Source of the DNA: JBBRBB01 sp963830175
GTDB taxonomy: Bacteria > Bacteroidota > Bacteroidia > Chitinophagales > Chitinophagaceae
Length of the DNA: 64,000 nt
Assembly: GCA_963830175.1 (NCBI GenBank)
Contig: CAWHKV010000005.1
Span: 38,247 to 102,246, forward strand
Direction: 5' to 3'
A program made the translations under genes and the position numbers. The notes under the pieces are model-generated. The model saw nothing but the letters and a program-made list of their open reading frames with translations, was not told the DNA's origin and made no database searches. This document shows positions 46,397-54,892 of the stretch, one piece after another. The first letter of the stretch is position 1, and every line of letters starts with the position of its first letter.

Positions 46397-47341
46397 ATGC
46401 CTGTGATCGCAATTGATTTTGGTGGAACCAATATAAAACTTGGTATTGTTGATAAGGGCGGAAAAATTCTTGTAACATCTACTATCAGAGCTGCTTCTGA
46501 CAAGGGAATACAGTACGCACTGTCTTCCGTTAGTGCGCATATACATACTTTATTAGCAGAAAATAATATTGAGCGCAATAGTCTTTCTGGCATTGGTATC
46601 ATGATGCCTTCCATCGTAGACACAGACAACAACAAAGTACTTTCCCGATATGTAAAATACAATGATGCGCATGAATTTGATTTTAATGCATGGGCCATGG
46701 AAACGTGGAATTTGCCCATTGTTGTAAGTAACGATGCCAAGGCTGCACTTGTTGGCGAATGGCAATATGGTGCAGGAAAAGATTGTTCGGAACTGGTAAT
46801 GCTAACCCTGGGAACGGGTGTTGGAAGCGCTGTTTTAAGTGATGGTCGATTGTTTAAAGGCAAACATTTTGTAGGTGGAAACCTTGGCGGACATTTTTCC
46901 ATAAACCTCAACGGCGATCCCTGTAACTGCGGGTCGATTGGATGCGTGGAAACTGAAGCATCAACATGGGTATTGCCCAAGCTTATCGCAAAGAATGATC
47001 CCGGTAAAACAAGTTCCCTTTCAACCATTGAAAATCCTGAGTTTCAGCATTTATTTGAAGAGGCTGATAAGGGAGATGCTTTAGCTAAAAAACTGGTGCA
47101 ACATTGCCTGCATGCATGGAGCATTTGTGCGATTAATATGGTGCATTCTTTCGATCCGGGAAGAATTATTATTGGCGGCGGAATAATGCGACGGAAAGAT
47201 GATATTCTGCCTTACCTTCTCAACATGGTTGACAACCATACATGGAACCCACCGGGTAGTGTTGAAATTGTAGCAGCGGAACAAACGGAATTCGCCGGCC
47301 TGCTTGGCCTTGAATATTTATTACATGCACAACAAAATTAA
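46397..47341 (+). CDS. ROK-family sugar kinase
   Basis: This kinase has the ROK signatures: IAIDFGGTNIKLG (phosphate loop), VVSNDAKAALVGEWQYGAG, LTLGTGVGSAVL and the zinc motif GDPCNCGSIGCVE. ROK kinases phosphorylate glucose, mannose, fructose or N-acetylsugars. The following gene is a mannose-6-phosphate isomerase, so mannokinase or glucokinase is most likely. I use the start at 46397 (MPVIAIDF); the longer frame from 46322 adds 25 hydrophobic residues not seen in the family. The stop TAA overlaps the next ATG by one base, which suggests translational coupling. Confidence 0.85.
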   Translation: MPVIAIDFGGTNIKLGIVDKGGKILVTSTIRAASDKGIQYALSSVSAHIHTLLAENNIERNSLSGIGIMMPSIVDTDNNKVLSRYVKYNDAHEFDFNAWAMETWNLPIVVSNDAKAALVGEWQYGAGKDCSELVMLTLGTGVGSAVLSDGRLFKGKHFVGGNLGGHFSINLNGDPCNCGSIGCVETEASTWVLPKLIAKNDPGKTSSLSTIENPEFQHLFEEADKGDALAKKLVQHCLHAWSICAINMVHSFDPGRIIIGGGIMRRKDDILPYLLNMVDNHTWNPPGSVEIVAAEQTEFAGLLGLEYLLHAQQN

Positions 47342-49090
47342 TGACGTCTAATTACGATAAACAGCCTTACATAGTTATAGAAGAAGTGAATAAATCCTGC
47401 ATATCAGGCTGGGAAAATATTGCAACTAAACTTTCTGAATTAATCAGCGAAAAAAAAGATATTCTTATTGCCATTGAATGTTACCATGGTGTTGACATAA
47501 AAGAAATCGAAAATAGTTTAACTTCTTACATTTCTAACCCCAGGTGGATTGCCTCATCAGAAATATTTAAGAATGAAGATGAAATAAGAAGGAATGGTTT
47601 TTCCCGATGTTACAGATGACCGTGTTTTTGGATATATGTCCCGCCTGACCATGGTTGATTTTTTTGATAAGGAAAAACTTCAACTACTTCAGCAGCAAAT
47701 AAAAAACAGCAACGAGCCCACCATTGTTGCGGGCTGTGGCGCCACTTTAATTGCTCCAAATGCAGACCTGGTAATTTATGCTGATATGGCGCGGTGGGAA
47801 ATACAGATGCGTATGCGCCGGAACGAGGTTGACAACCTGGGTGTACAAAATAAATCAGCGACTTTTCCTGAATTATATAAACAGGCTTATTTTGTTGACT
47901 GGCGCGTTTGCGACAAACTTAAAAAGCAAACTATGCACCGGTGGCATTATTTGCTTGATACGAACAAACCCAATGCACCAAATTTAATTACTGCTGCTTC
48001 TTTTTTTATTGGCATGGAAAAATGTGTGCAGCAACCATTTCGGGTTGTTCCATTTTTTGATCCTGGACCGTGGGGTGGACAATGGTTAAAAGAGGTGTGC
48101 GATCTGGACCGCAGCCAGGTAAATTTTGCGTGGGGTTTTGATTGTGTTCCGGAAGAAAATAGTTTGTTGCTTAAATATGGCGACCACATTGTTGAAGTAC
48201 CCTCTATAAATCTTGTTTTTATTAAGCCAAAGCAATTGCTTGGTGAAAAGGTGCATGCAAGGTTTGGCGACGAATTTCCAATCCGGTTCGACTTTTTAGA
48301 CACCATGGGTGGTGGTAACCTGAGTTTGCAGGTGCATCCCTTGACAGAATACATCCAGGAAAAATTTGGTGTGCATTACACACAGGATGAAAGTTATTAT
48401 ATGCTGGATGTTGGTGAAGGTGCTTTCGTTTATCTTGGTTTGCGCAACGATGTGCAGCCGGAAGAAATGATAAGGGAATTGAAAGAAGCTCAGCAAACAG
48501 GCACTTTTGATGCGGAGAAACATGTGGCCCGGTGGCCCATGAAAAAGCATGATCATGTTTCAATACCTGCAGGTACGGTGCATTGCAGTGGTAGCGAAAG
48601 TATGGTGTTGGAAATTAGTGCCACCCCATACATCTTTACTTTTAAATTATGGGATTGGGGAAGATTGGGAATGGATGGCAAACCCCGCCCGATAAATATT
48701 GAACATGGCGAGAAAGTAATTCAGTGGGACAGGACGGCAGACTGGGTTGCAAAAAATGCATTAAACCTGGTGGAGACAATACATGAAGAAGATGGGATAA
48801 TTGAAGAACGTACAGGACTGAATGAAATGGAGTTTATAGAAACGAGACGGCACTGGTTTACAAAAAAAGTACACCACCACACCAATAATTTAGTGAATGT
48901 GCTTAATCTTGTTGAGGGTAGTGAAGTTATTGTAGAAAGTCCTTCTTCGGCTTTTGAACCATACATTATTCATTATGCTGAAACCTTTATTGTTCCAGCG
49001 GCCGTTGGGGAATATACCATTCGTCCATATGGAGAATCGGAAGGAAAAAAATGCGGGACAATTAAAGCATATGTTCGAACCAATGCTTAA
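47341..49090 (+). CDS. Class I mannose-6-phosphate isomerase, long form (frameshifted)
   Basis: This protein of about 580 residues interconverts mannose 6-phosphate and fructose 6-phosphate. The C-terminal part is the zinc cupin enzyme: MGGGNLSLQVHPLTEYIQEKFG, DESYYMLDVGEGAFVYLG, and SIPAGTVHCSGSESMVLEIS carries the metal His. The N-terminal part (about 250 residues, with PTIVAGCGATLIAPNADLVIYADMARWEIQMR) is an extension seen in the long Bacteroidota form and looks like a degenerate kinase-like fold. A surplus base near 47590 splits the gene after EDEIRR; removing it joins MVFPDVTDDRVFGYM. Start at ATG 47341 overlaps the ROK stop. Confidence 0.85.
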
Positions 49091-49117
49091 AAAAAAATGT
49101 TGCTTTAATATTCCTGA

Positions 49118-49142
49118 GTACAAGTGTGCGACGCAACCGGTG
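49118..49142 (-). repeat. Dispersed intergenic repeat, copy 2 (inverted)
   Basis: Read on the minus strand, this 25-bp segment matches the right part of the copy at 10666-10696 with one mismatch (CACCGGTTGCG for CACCTGTTGCG). It sits 27 nt after the isomerase stop codon. Confidence 0.65.
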
Positions 49143-49204
49143 TTGAATATATAACCATAGCTTGCACCATAATTATTTCTTAAACAAAACGATTGCCTAA
49201 TTGC

Positions 49205-50599
49205 ATGAGCTCAACTACAAACAACACATCCGGTTTTATTTTAAAAGTGGCCATAGTGGCTTCACTTGGTGGTTTATTATTTGGTTATGATACCGCGGTT
49301 ATTGCCGGGGTTATCGGCTACCTACAAATTAAGTTCGACCTCTCGCCCATGATGACGGGCTGGGCAGCGAGCAGCGCCATTTGGGGCTGCGTGATCGGTG
49401 CCATGTTTGCCGGCGCCTTAAGCGACAAAATGGGAAGGAAAAAAGTGCTGATAATTACAGCCATTTTATTTTTTGTATCAGCAGTGGGTGCAGCATTAGC
49501 CAATAGCTTAACCATTTTTATATTGGCACGATTACTTGGCGGATTGGGCATTGGCGCAGCTTCCATGCTTTCTCCGCTGTACATTTCTGAAATTGCACCG
49601 GCGAAGAACAGGGGCATGTTGGTAACATTATATCAACTAGCCATTGTGATAGGCATTAACCTTATATATTTTGTAAATCTCAAGATATCCAACTACGGCG
49701 ATGAAGCCTGGAATGTTGAATACGGCTGGCGTTATATGCTTGCCAGCGGCATATTACCAGCATTGTTGTTTTTTATATTGTTATTTATTGTACCAGAAAG
49801 TCCGCGCTGGCTTACAAAAAATGGTAAAGCTGATGAAGCATTATTGGTTTTAGAAAAAGTAAATGGCAAAGACCAGGCAAAGCATGTATTAAAAGAAATT
49901 CTGGATGCCTTAAAACACGAAACAGGCACCATAAGTGATTTATTTAAGCCGGGTTTACGTAAAGCCATGATAGTAGGAATTGTGCTTGCATTGTTCTCGC
50001 AGATAACTGGTATTAACGCTATTATTTACTATGCTCCCGAAATATTTAAAACTGCCGGGTTTGATACAGAATCATCCTTGCTTCAAACAGTAATTATCGG
50101 TTTAACCAATACCGTTTTTACGTTTGTGGCTATTTGGCTTATTGACAGGGCAGGTCGTAAAACCCTGTTGTTATGGGGTGTTGCGGGAATGATATTTTCA
50201 CTTCTTGCCATTGGTTTATGTTACAAGTATGACCTTACAAACGGCCCATGGCTTTTATTCTTTATCATCACGTACATCGCCTCATTTGCATCTTCGCTTG
50301 GTCCTATTCCGTGGGTGCTTATTTCAGAAATTTTCCCGACAAAAACGCGTGGCATTGCCATGTCTTTTGCAACAGTAGTTTTATGGATAGGTGTTGTGCT
50401 CATTACACAATTAACGCCAGTAATGCTCTCCAGTCTTGGCCCCGATAAAAACACCAGCGGTGCATACACCTTCTGGATATTCATGATTAATGCCATTATT
50501 CTTTTTGTGTTTACCTGGAAAGTTATTCCGGAAACAAAACAACGTACACTGGAAGAAATTGAACAAAGCTGGTTGACCGGCAGCACCAAAAAATTATAA
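49205..50599 (+). CDS. MFS sugar porter
   Basis: This 12-helix sugar:H+ symporter has GGLLFGYDTAVIAGVIGYL, DKMGRKKVL, IAPAKNRGM, PESPRWL, DRAGRKTLLLWG and FPTKTRGIAMSFA. All are standard sugar-porter motifs. The substrate is most likely a hexose, given that a hexose kinase and mannose-6-phosphate isomerase lie directly upstream. The start is ATG 49205 (MSSTTNN); an in-frame TTG at 49193 would add four residues with no support. The sialate esterase follows after 21 nt. Confidence 0.9.
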   Translation: MSSTTNNTSGFILKVAIVASLGGLLFGYDTAVIAGVIGYLQIKFDLSPMMTGWAASSAIWGCVIGAMFAGALSDKMGRKKVLIITAILFFVSAVGAALANSLTIFILARLLGGLGIGAASMLSPLYISEIAPAKNRGMLVTLYQLAIVIGINLIYFVNLKISNYGDEAWNVEYGWRYMLASGILPALLFFILLFIVPESPRWLTKNGKADEALLVLEKVNGKDQAKHVLKEILDALKHETGTISDLFKPGLRKAMIVGIVLALFSQITGINAIIYYAPEIFKTAGFDTESSLLQTVIIGLTNTVFTFVAIWLIDRAGRKTLLLWGVAGMIFSLLAIGLCYKYDLTNGPWLLFFIITYIASFASSLGPIPWVLISEIFPTKTRGIAMSFATVVLWIGVVLITQLTPVMLSSLGPDKNTSGAYTFWIFMINAIILFVFTWKVIPETKQRTLEEIEQSWLTGSTKKL

Positions 50600-50620
50600 C
50601 TGACCTTTTAAATAAAAACT

Positions 50621-52582
50621 ATGAATGTTTTTAAATGCATTGTTTCCGCATTATTATTAATGGTTGTGGTTTCCGCAAATGCGAACATAAGGTTGCATAA
50701 TATCTTTCAAAACAATATGGTTTTGCAAAGAGATAAGCCCTGCAATATTTGGGGATGGGCAGATAAGGGAGAGAAAATTGCAATACTGTTTAATGGCAAT
50801 ACTTATAATACCACAGCTGCAAATAATGGCTCGTGGAAAATTTCGTTGCCGTCCCAATCAGCAGGTGGTCCATACCAGTTAGTTATAAAAGGAAAGAACA
50901 CCATAACGCTGCAAAATATTTTATTTGGAGATGTTTGGGTTTGCGGCGGGCAAAGCAACATGCAATTCCGTGTGCAGGAAACAACATATAAAATAGATTC
51001 TGCGCAGGATACCAATCCTAATATAAGATTATTTACAGCAGGGCTTGCAACAGATTATGTACCTCGCGACACTCTTAGCGGTGGCGAATGGAAATTGACC
51101 AATGCGGAAACAATTAAATCTTTTTCTGCTGTTGGTTATTTTTTCGGCAAATATCTACAGCAAACATTAGGTGTTCCAATTGGTTTAATTAGCGACAACC
51201 TGGGTGCTACGGCTGTTGAAACATGGATGAGTGTTGAAGCCATTCACCAGTTTCCCCAATTCGATTATTGGTACAATAACTTCCTTGCTCCTCAGCAAAG
51301 CATGAATGACATAAATGCCGCATTCGAAAAAATAAAACCAAACTGGGTAGCAAACTTTTATGAAAAAGGAGACATTGGGCTTGAAGAAAAATGGTATGAT
51401 CCAAATACGAATACCTCTGACTGGAAACCGATGAATGTTCCTGGTCACTGGGAGTCTCAGGGTTTACCCGGTTACGATGGTTCGGTTTGGTTTCGCAGAA
51501 CATTTGACCTGCCTGAAAATTATAATGGCAAATCGTATAATGTAAGTCTTGGGCAGGTGAATGATTATAATACCGCATGGGTTAACGGGCACAAGGTGGG
51601 CGAAACTTTTGGCAACATTAATTCGAGCAATTATAATGTTCCCGATTCTTTATTAAAGCCGAAAGATAATGTGTTGGTTGTACGGGTTGTAGATGCGGGG
51701 GGTAAAGGTGGCATGTACAACATGTTTTGGAATACGCAGCTCGCCGGAACCTGGATGTATAAAAAAGGGGTGCAAATAGATCCTGTAAAATTTGTGAGAC
51801 CTAAGATCGTTAATTCAAACTTATTTGGATCGCCATCTATATTGTACAACGGAAACATTGCACCTATAAAAAACCTGGCTATAAAGGGATTTATTTGGTA
51901 CCAGGGCGAAAGCAATGCAGGACGTGCAGAAGAATACGAACAACTATTTCCTGCCTTTATAAAAGACTGGCGCAAACAATTTAACCAGGGAGACCTGCCA
52001 TTTTATTTTGTTCAGCTGGCTAATTATATGGCAGAGCCTGCCAGTGCAAATGAAAAGAACGAATGGCCTGAATTGCGCGAAGCGCAAATGGCTGCATTGC
52101 AACTACCAAATACAGGTATGGCCGTGGCAATAGATATTGGTGAAGGGGGCGACATTCATCCAAAAAACAAAATGGATGTGGGCAAGCGCCTGGCACTTGC
52201 AGCCTTACGTGAAACATATAACATCGATACAGTAAACCTGAGTCCGCAATACGACCATATGGCGCAAAGCGGCGACAGTATTATCATTCATTTCAAAAAT
52301 AATTTTGATACGCTTGTTACGCATGACAGGTATGGTTATGTAAGAGGATTTTCCATTGCAGGTTCAGACAGCGTTTTTCATTGGGCAAAAGCATTCATTA
52401 GAAACAATACCGTGGTGGTTTATAACAGCGATGTAAAGCATCCCGTTGCGGTGAGGTATGCTTATTATAATAATCCCGGGGCATTAGACCTGTATAATTC
52501 AAGCGGTTTACCTGCTGCTCCATTCAGAACAGACAATTGGCCAAGAGTTACTGCAGGTAAGGTATTTGAAATGGAAGATTAA
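50621..52582 (+). CDS. Secreted sialate O-acetylesterase-like SGNH hydrolase
   Basis: This 653-residue protein has a signal peptide (CIVSALLLMVVVSANA). The SGNH esterase core shows VCGGQSNMQFRVQE with the catalytic Ser (GQSNM), GAYLGS-type block replaced by LISDNLGATAVETWM, and GFIWYQGESNAG. A galactose-binding-like jelly roll is inserted in the middle (VWFRRTFDLPENYNGKSY, NDYNTAWVNGHKVGETFG), as in other family members. The catalytic DxxH is DIGEGGDIHPKNK. It removes acetyl groups from sialic acid or another acetylated glycan, which fits the carbohydrate locus. Confidence 0.9.
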   Translation: MNVFKCIVSALLLMVVVSANANIRLHNIFQNNMVLQRDKPCNIWGWADKGEKIAILFNGNTYNTTAANNGSWKISLPSQSAGGPYQLVIKGKNTITLQNILFGDVWVCGGQSNMQFRVQETTYKIDSAQDTNPNIRLFTAGLATDYVPRDTLSGGEWKLTNAETIKSFSAVGYFFGKYLQQTLGVPIGLISDNLGATAVETWMSVEAIHQFPQFDYWYNNFLAPQQSMNDINAAFEKIKPNWVANFYEKGDIGLEEKWYDPNTNTSDWKPMNVPGHWESQGLPGYDGSVWFRRTFDLPENYNGKSYNVSLGQVNDYNTAWVNGHKVGETFGNINSSNYNVPDSLLKPKDNVLVVRVVDAGGKGGMYNMFWNTQLAGTWMYKKGVQIDPVKFVRPKIVNSNLFGSPSILYNGNIAPIKNLAIKGFIWYQGESNAGRAEEYEQLFPAFIKDWRKQFNQGDLPFYFVQLANYMAEPASANEKNEWPELREAQMAALQLPNTGMAVAIDIGEGGDIHPKNKMDVGKRLALAALRETYNIDTVNLSPQYDHMAQSGDSIIIHFKNNFDTLVTHDRYGYVRGFSIAGSDSVFHWAKAFIRNNTVVVYNSDVKHPVAVRYAYYNNPGALDLYNSSGLPAAPFRTDNWPRVTAGKVFEMED

Positions 52583-52585
52583 CGA

Positions 52586-52996
52586 TTATTTCATTGCAGC
52601 CATTTGCATAATTACATTCCATTCATCTTCTGTAACGGGCTGAACGGATAACCTGCCAATGCGAACAAGTGCAAGATTTGCCAGTTTTTTCTCTGATTTT
52701 ATTTGTGCCAACGAAACCGTTTGTTTTAATTTCTTATGGTATTTAAGGTCTATGGCAACCCACCTTTCATCGTCGGTTGATGGATCCTGGTAAGCTTCTT
52801 TGTTCACTTTTGCAATGCCTACGATATTCATACCCTCGTTGCTGTGATAAAACAATACCTCCTCCCCTTTTTTCATGGCGCGTAAATGAATTCGTGCTGC
52901 ATAATTTCGCACCCCATCCCACGTAGTGGTTTTGTCTTTCTCAAGTTGATCAAAACTGTATGTTGATGGTTCTGATTTTACAAGCCAGTATGCCAT
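52586..52996 (-). CDS. EVE-domain protein
   Basis: This 136-residue EVE domain covers the whole chain: MAYWLVKSEPSTYSFDQLEKDKTTTWDGVRNYAAR, GEEVLFYHSNEGMNIVGIAKV and LALVRIGRLSVQPVTEDEW. EVE domains are PUA-related and bind modified bases in DNA or RNA. The gene ends three bases after the convergent esterase gene and starts seven bases before the nuclease gene stop codon, so it probably shares a transcript with that nuclease. Confidence 0.9.
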   Translation of the reverse strand: MAYWLVKSEPSTYSFDQLEKDKTTTWDGVRNYAARIHLRAMKKGEEVLFYHSNEGMNIVGIAKVNKEAYQDPSTDDERWVAIDLKYHKKLKQTVSLAQIKSEKKLANLALVRIGRLSVQPVTEDEWNVIMQMAAMK

Positions 52997-53003
52997 AAAA
53001 TAT

Positions 53004-54339
53004 TTAATTAAACACAGTAACCTTATGCGGGTTCTTACGGGTAAAGCTTTTTACAAGCATCGGTATTACTTCGTTATGCGGGTATTCGGTAAGGTGCTGT
53101 TTTATTTTTTCGGGGCAGTTTAATTCAGTTTGATCTGGTAACAAACCCATACCGTAAAAGCGGCCATTATCTATTAAAATACAAGATCTTTTTTGACCAT
53201 ACACTGCATCCTCACAAATGGCATACGTGCCATCGGCACGCTGAATTTTTTTTACTGCTGTCTTTACTTTTTCATTATACATGTCAACATCAGGGAATTG
53301 CGGAACAGGCGTAGTGGTCTTATCTAAAAAACATAGGTGCGGGTGCAATTCAAATTCTTTAACCATTTGCCACATGGTGCGGTACGCATCGGTAAGCAAA
53401 TGAAATTGTGCCACAGTATTTACATGCTTTCTTTTTTTATCTATCGCAAGCCTGTAATAGCCCCGGTTATCTTCAAACAAATAAATTCCGTACACCTGGC
53501 TTATATTTTTCTGGCTGTAATTATATGCAGGCCAAAGCTTTTTAATTTCAATGCTTTCTAAAATAAAAGCTGTTAATTCTGTGGGACATTCCTTAAAAGA
53601 AATGCTGTGTATATTCCGGAGAAATTCCTGCCTTTTTCTGCCTGTGTTTAACCCTGTAAAATGACTTAAAACTCTTTTCCGCAGGTTCTTGGCCTTTCCA
53701 ACATAAATCACGTTTTGTTTTGCATCATGAAAATAATATACACCTGGCGTATAGGGCAAAGTATGTACATAGCTGCTTTCCAGGTTAGGAGGTAAAATTT
53801 GCTCGTGATTATCTTTCTTAAAAAATTCTTTTACTAATTGTTCGCCGCCATTCAGTAAAACTTTTTCGAACAATTTGGCAGTGGCATCTGCATCGCCACC
53901 GGCACGGTGCCTGTTTTCAATATTTATATCTAGGGTGCGGCAAATATGCCCGAGCCCATAGCGCTGTAAAACCAGGAAAGGCGGTTCTGCTAAGTTTTAA
54001 TGTACAAAGTTTTTTGGTGTTCCAATCTAACCCGTATTGCTGAAAATGATATTTTATAAATGAATGGTCAAAATTTACATTATGGGCAACAAAAATGCGC
54101 CCATTAAGCAATCGGAAAATATGCATGGCAACCTCCTGGAAAGTGGGTGCATGTATAAGCATATCATCGCTAATACCTGTAAGGTAAGTCACATAACGGG
54201 GAATGGGGATGCCCGGATTTATCAGGGTTTCGTACCGTTCTTCAACCTCTTTACCATTGTGCAAAACGATAGCTATTTCAGTAATACCGTTTTCTGCAGG
54301 GTGGCTCCCGGTGGTTTCAATATCAACTATGGCGTACAT
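53004..54339 (-). CDS. DNA polymerase III epsilon-like exonuclease fused to GIY-YIG (UvrC-N-like) domain (frameshifted)
   Basis: The N-terminal half is a DEDD exonuclease: YAIVDIETTG, GITEIAIVLHNG, FVAHNVNFDHSFIKYHF and the late HRAGGDADATAKLFE. It is followed by a GIY-YIG nuclease: PYTPGVYYFHDAKQNVIYVGKAKNLRKRVLSHF, with a DNA-repair UvrC-N/Cho-like look. The total is about 445 residues. An extra base in the AAAA at 53968-53971 stops the first frame; correcting it joins AFPGLQRYGLGHICRTL. This fusion is known in Bacteroidota and would cut and trim DNA in repair. The EVE gene lies directly downstream. Confidence 0.8.
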
Positions 54340-54517
54340 TAAAAATTCAGCAACAGGTTCTTAGATGTGCAAAAATGCCCAAATTTAAACGGTATAATAA
54401 ATTAAATAAGCCAAATTGTAACTATTCGAAGCAACAATCGTTAAAAATTAATTAACACACTTCTAATTAATTACGTAACTGATTGTAATACTTTTGTTTA
54501 ACCCAAATCAACCTGCC

Positions 54518-54760
54518 ATGCACTCATCTTCAAAACCACTTGTATTTTTTACCGGCATTCCCTTGCTTTCGTCTTGTAACGGATCGCCCGTTACAGGAAA
54601 AACCAAACATCTTGAAAAAGCCGTACGCACCAGTTGCGTTTCAACGCTTGATAAAATTCATGGCGCGATTTTTAATTCCTGTGAGCCTGAAGTAAATCCA
54701 GAGCAACAAAATTCAACTGTTTACATGTTTAACTGGGATATGAAAATGAATCATTGGTAA
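54518..54760 (+). CDS. Small putative lipoprotein
   Basis: This 80-residue frame starts MHSSSKPLVFFTGIPLLSSCNG, which looks like a short lipoprotein signal with Cys at about residue 20 (LLSSC). The rest (TSCVSTLDKIHGAIFNSCEPEVNPEQQN) is polar, with two further cysteines. I recognise no family. It stands alone between the nuclease gene and valS. It is short and could be a chance frame. Confidence 0.35.
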   Translation: MHSSSKPLVFFTGIPLLSSCNGSPVTGKTKHLEKAVRTSCVSTLDKIHGAIFNSCEPEVNPEQQNSTVYMFNWDMKMNHW

Positions 54761-54820
54761 ACATTTTTTTCTTCCTTACAACATTCCTGCACCTTTATCT
54801 TATACTTCAGTTCATTACTT

Positions 54821-54828
54821 TATTTTTG
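54821..54828 (+). promoter_or_regulatory. Candidate -7 box upstream of valS
   Basis: TATTTTTG matches TAnnTTTG and lies 64 bp before the chosen valS start. A -33 element at the right distance is not obvious. Confidence 0.3.
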
Positions 54829-54892
54829 CTGCCCTGCACTGCCAGCCCATTATATATTTAAATTGGCAGAACTGTAAATGCCGGGTAATTGT

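Noticed and set aside
46390..47028. Minus-strand 212-residue frame opposite the ROK kinase gene
   Set aside because: It is the antisense shadow of a conserved kinase gene, with low-complexity, Ser/Pro-rich sequence and no recognisable motif.
49193..49204. TTG start for the MFS porter
   Set aside because: It would add only four residues (MPNC) to a family that does not have them; the ATG at 49205 is the natural start.
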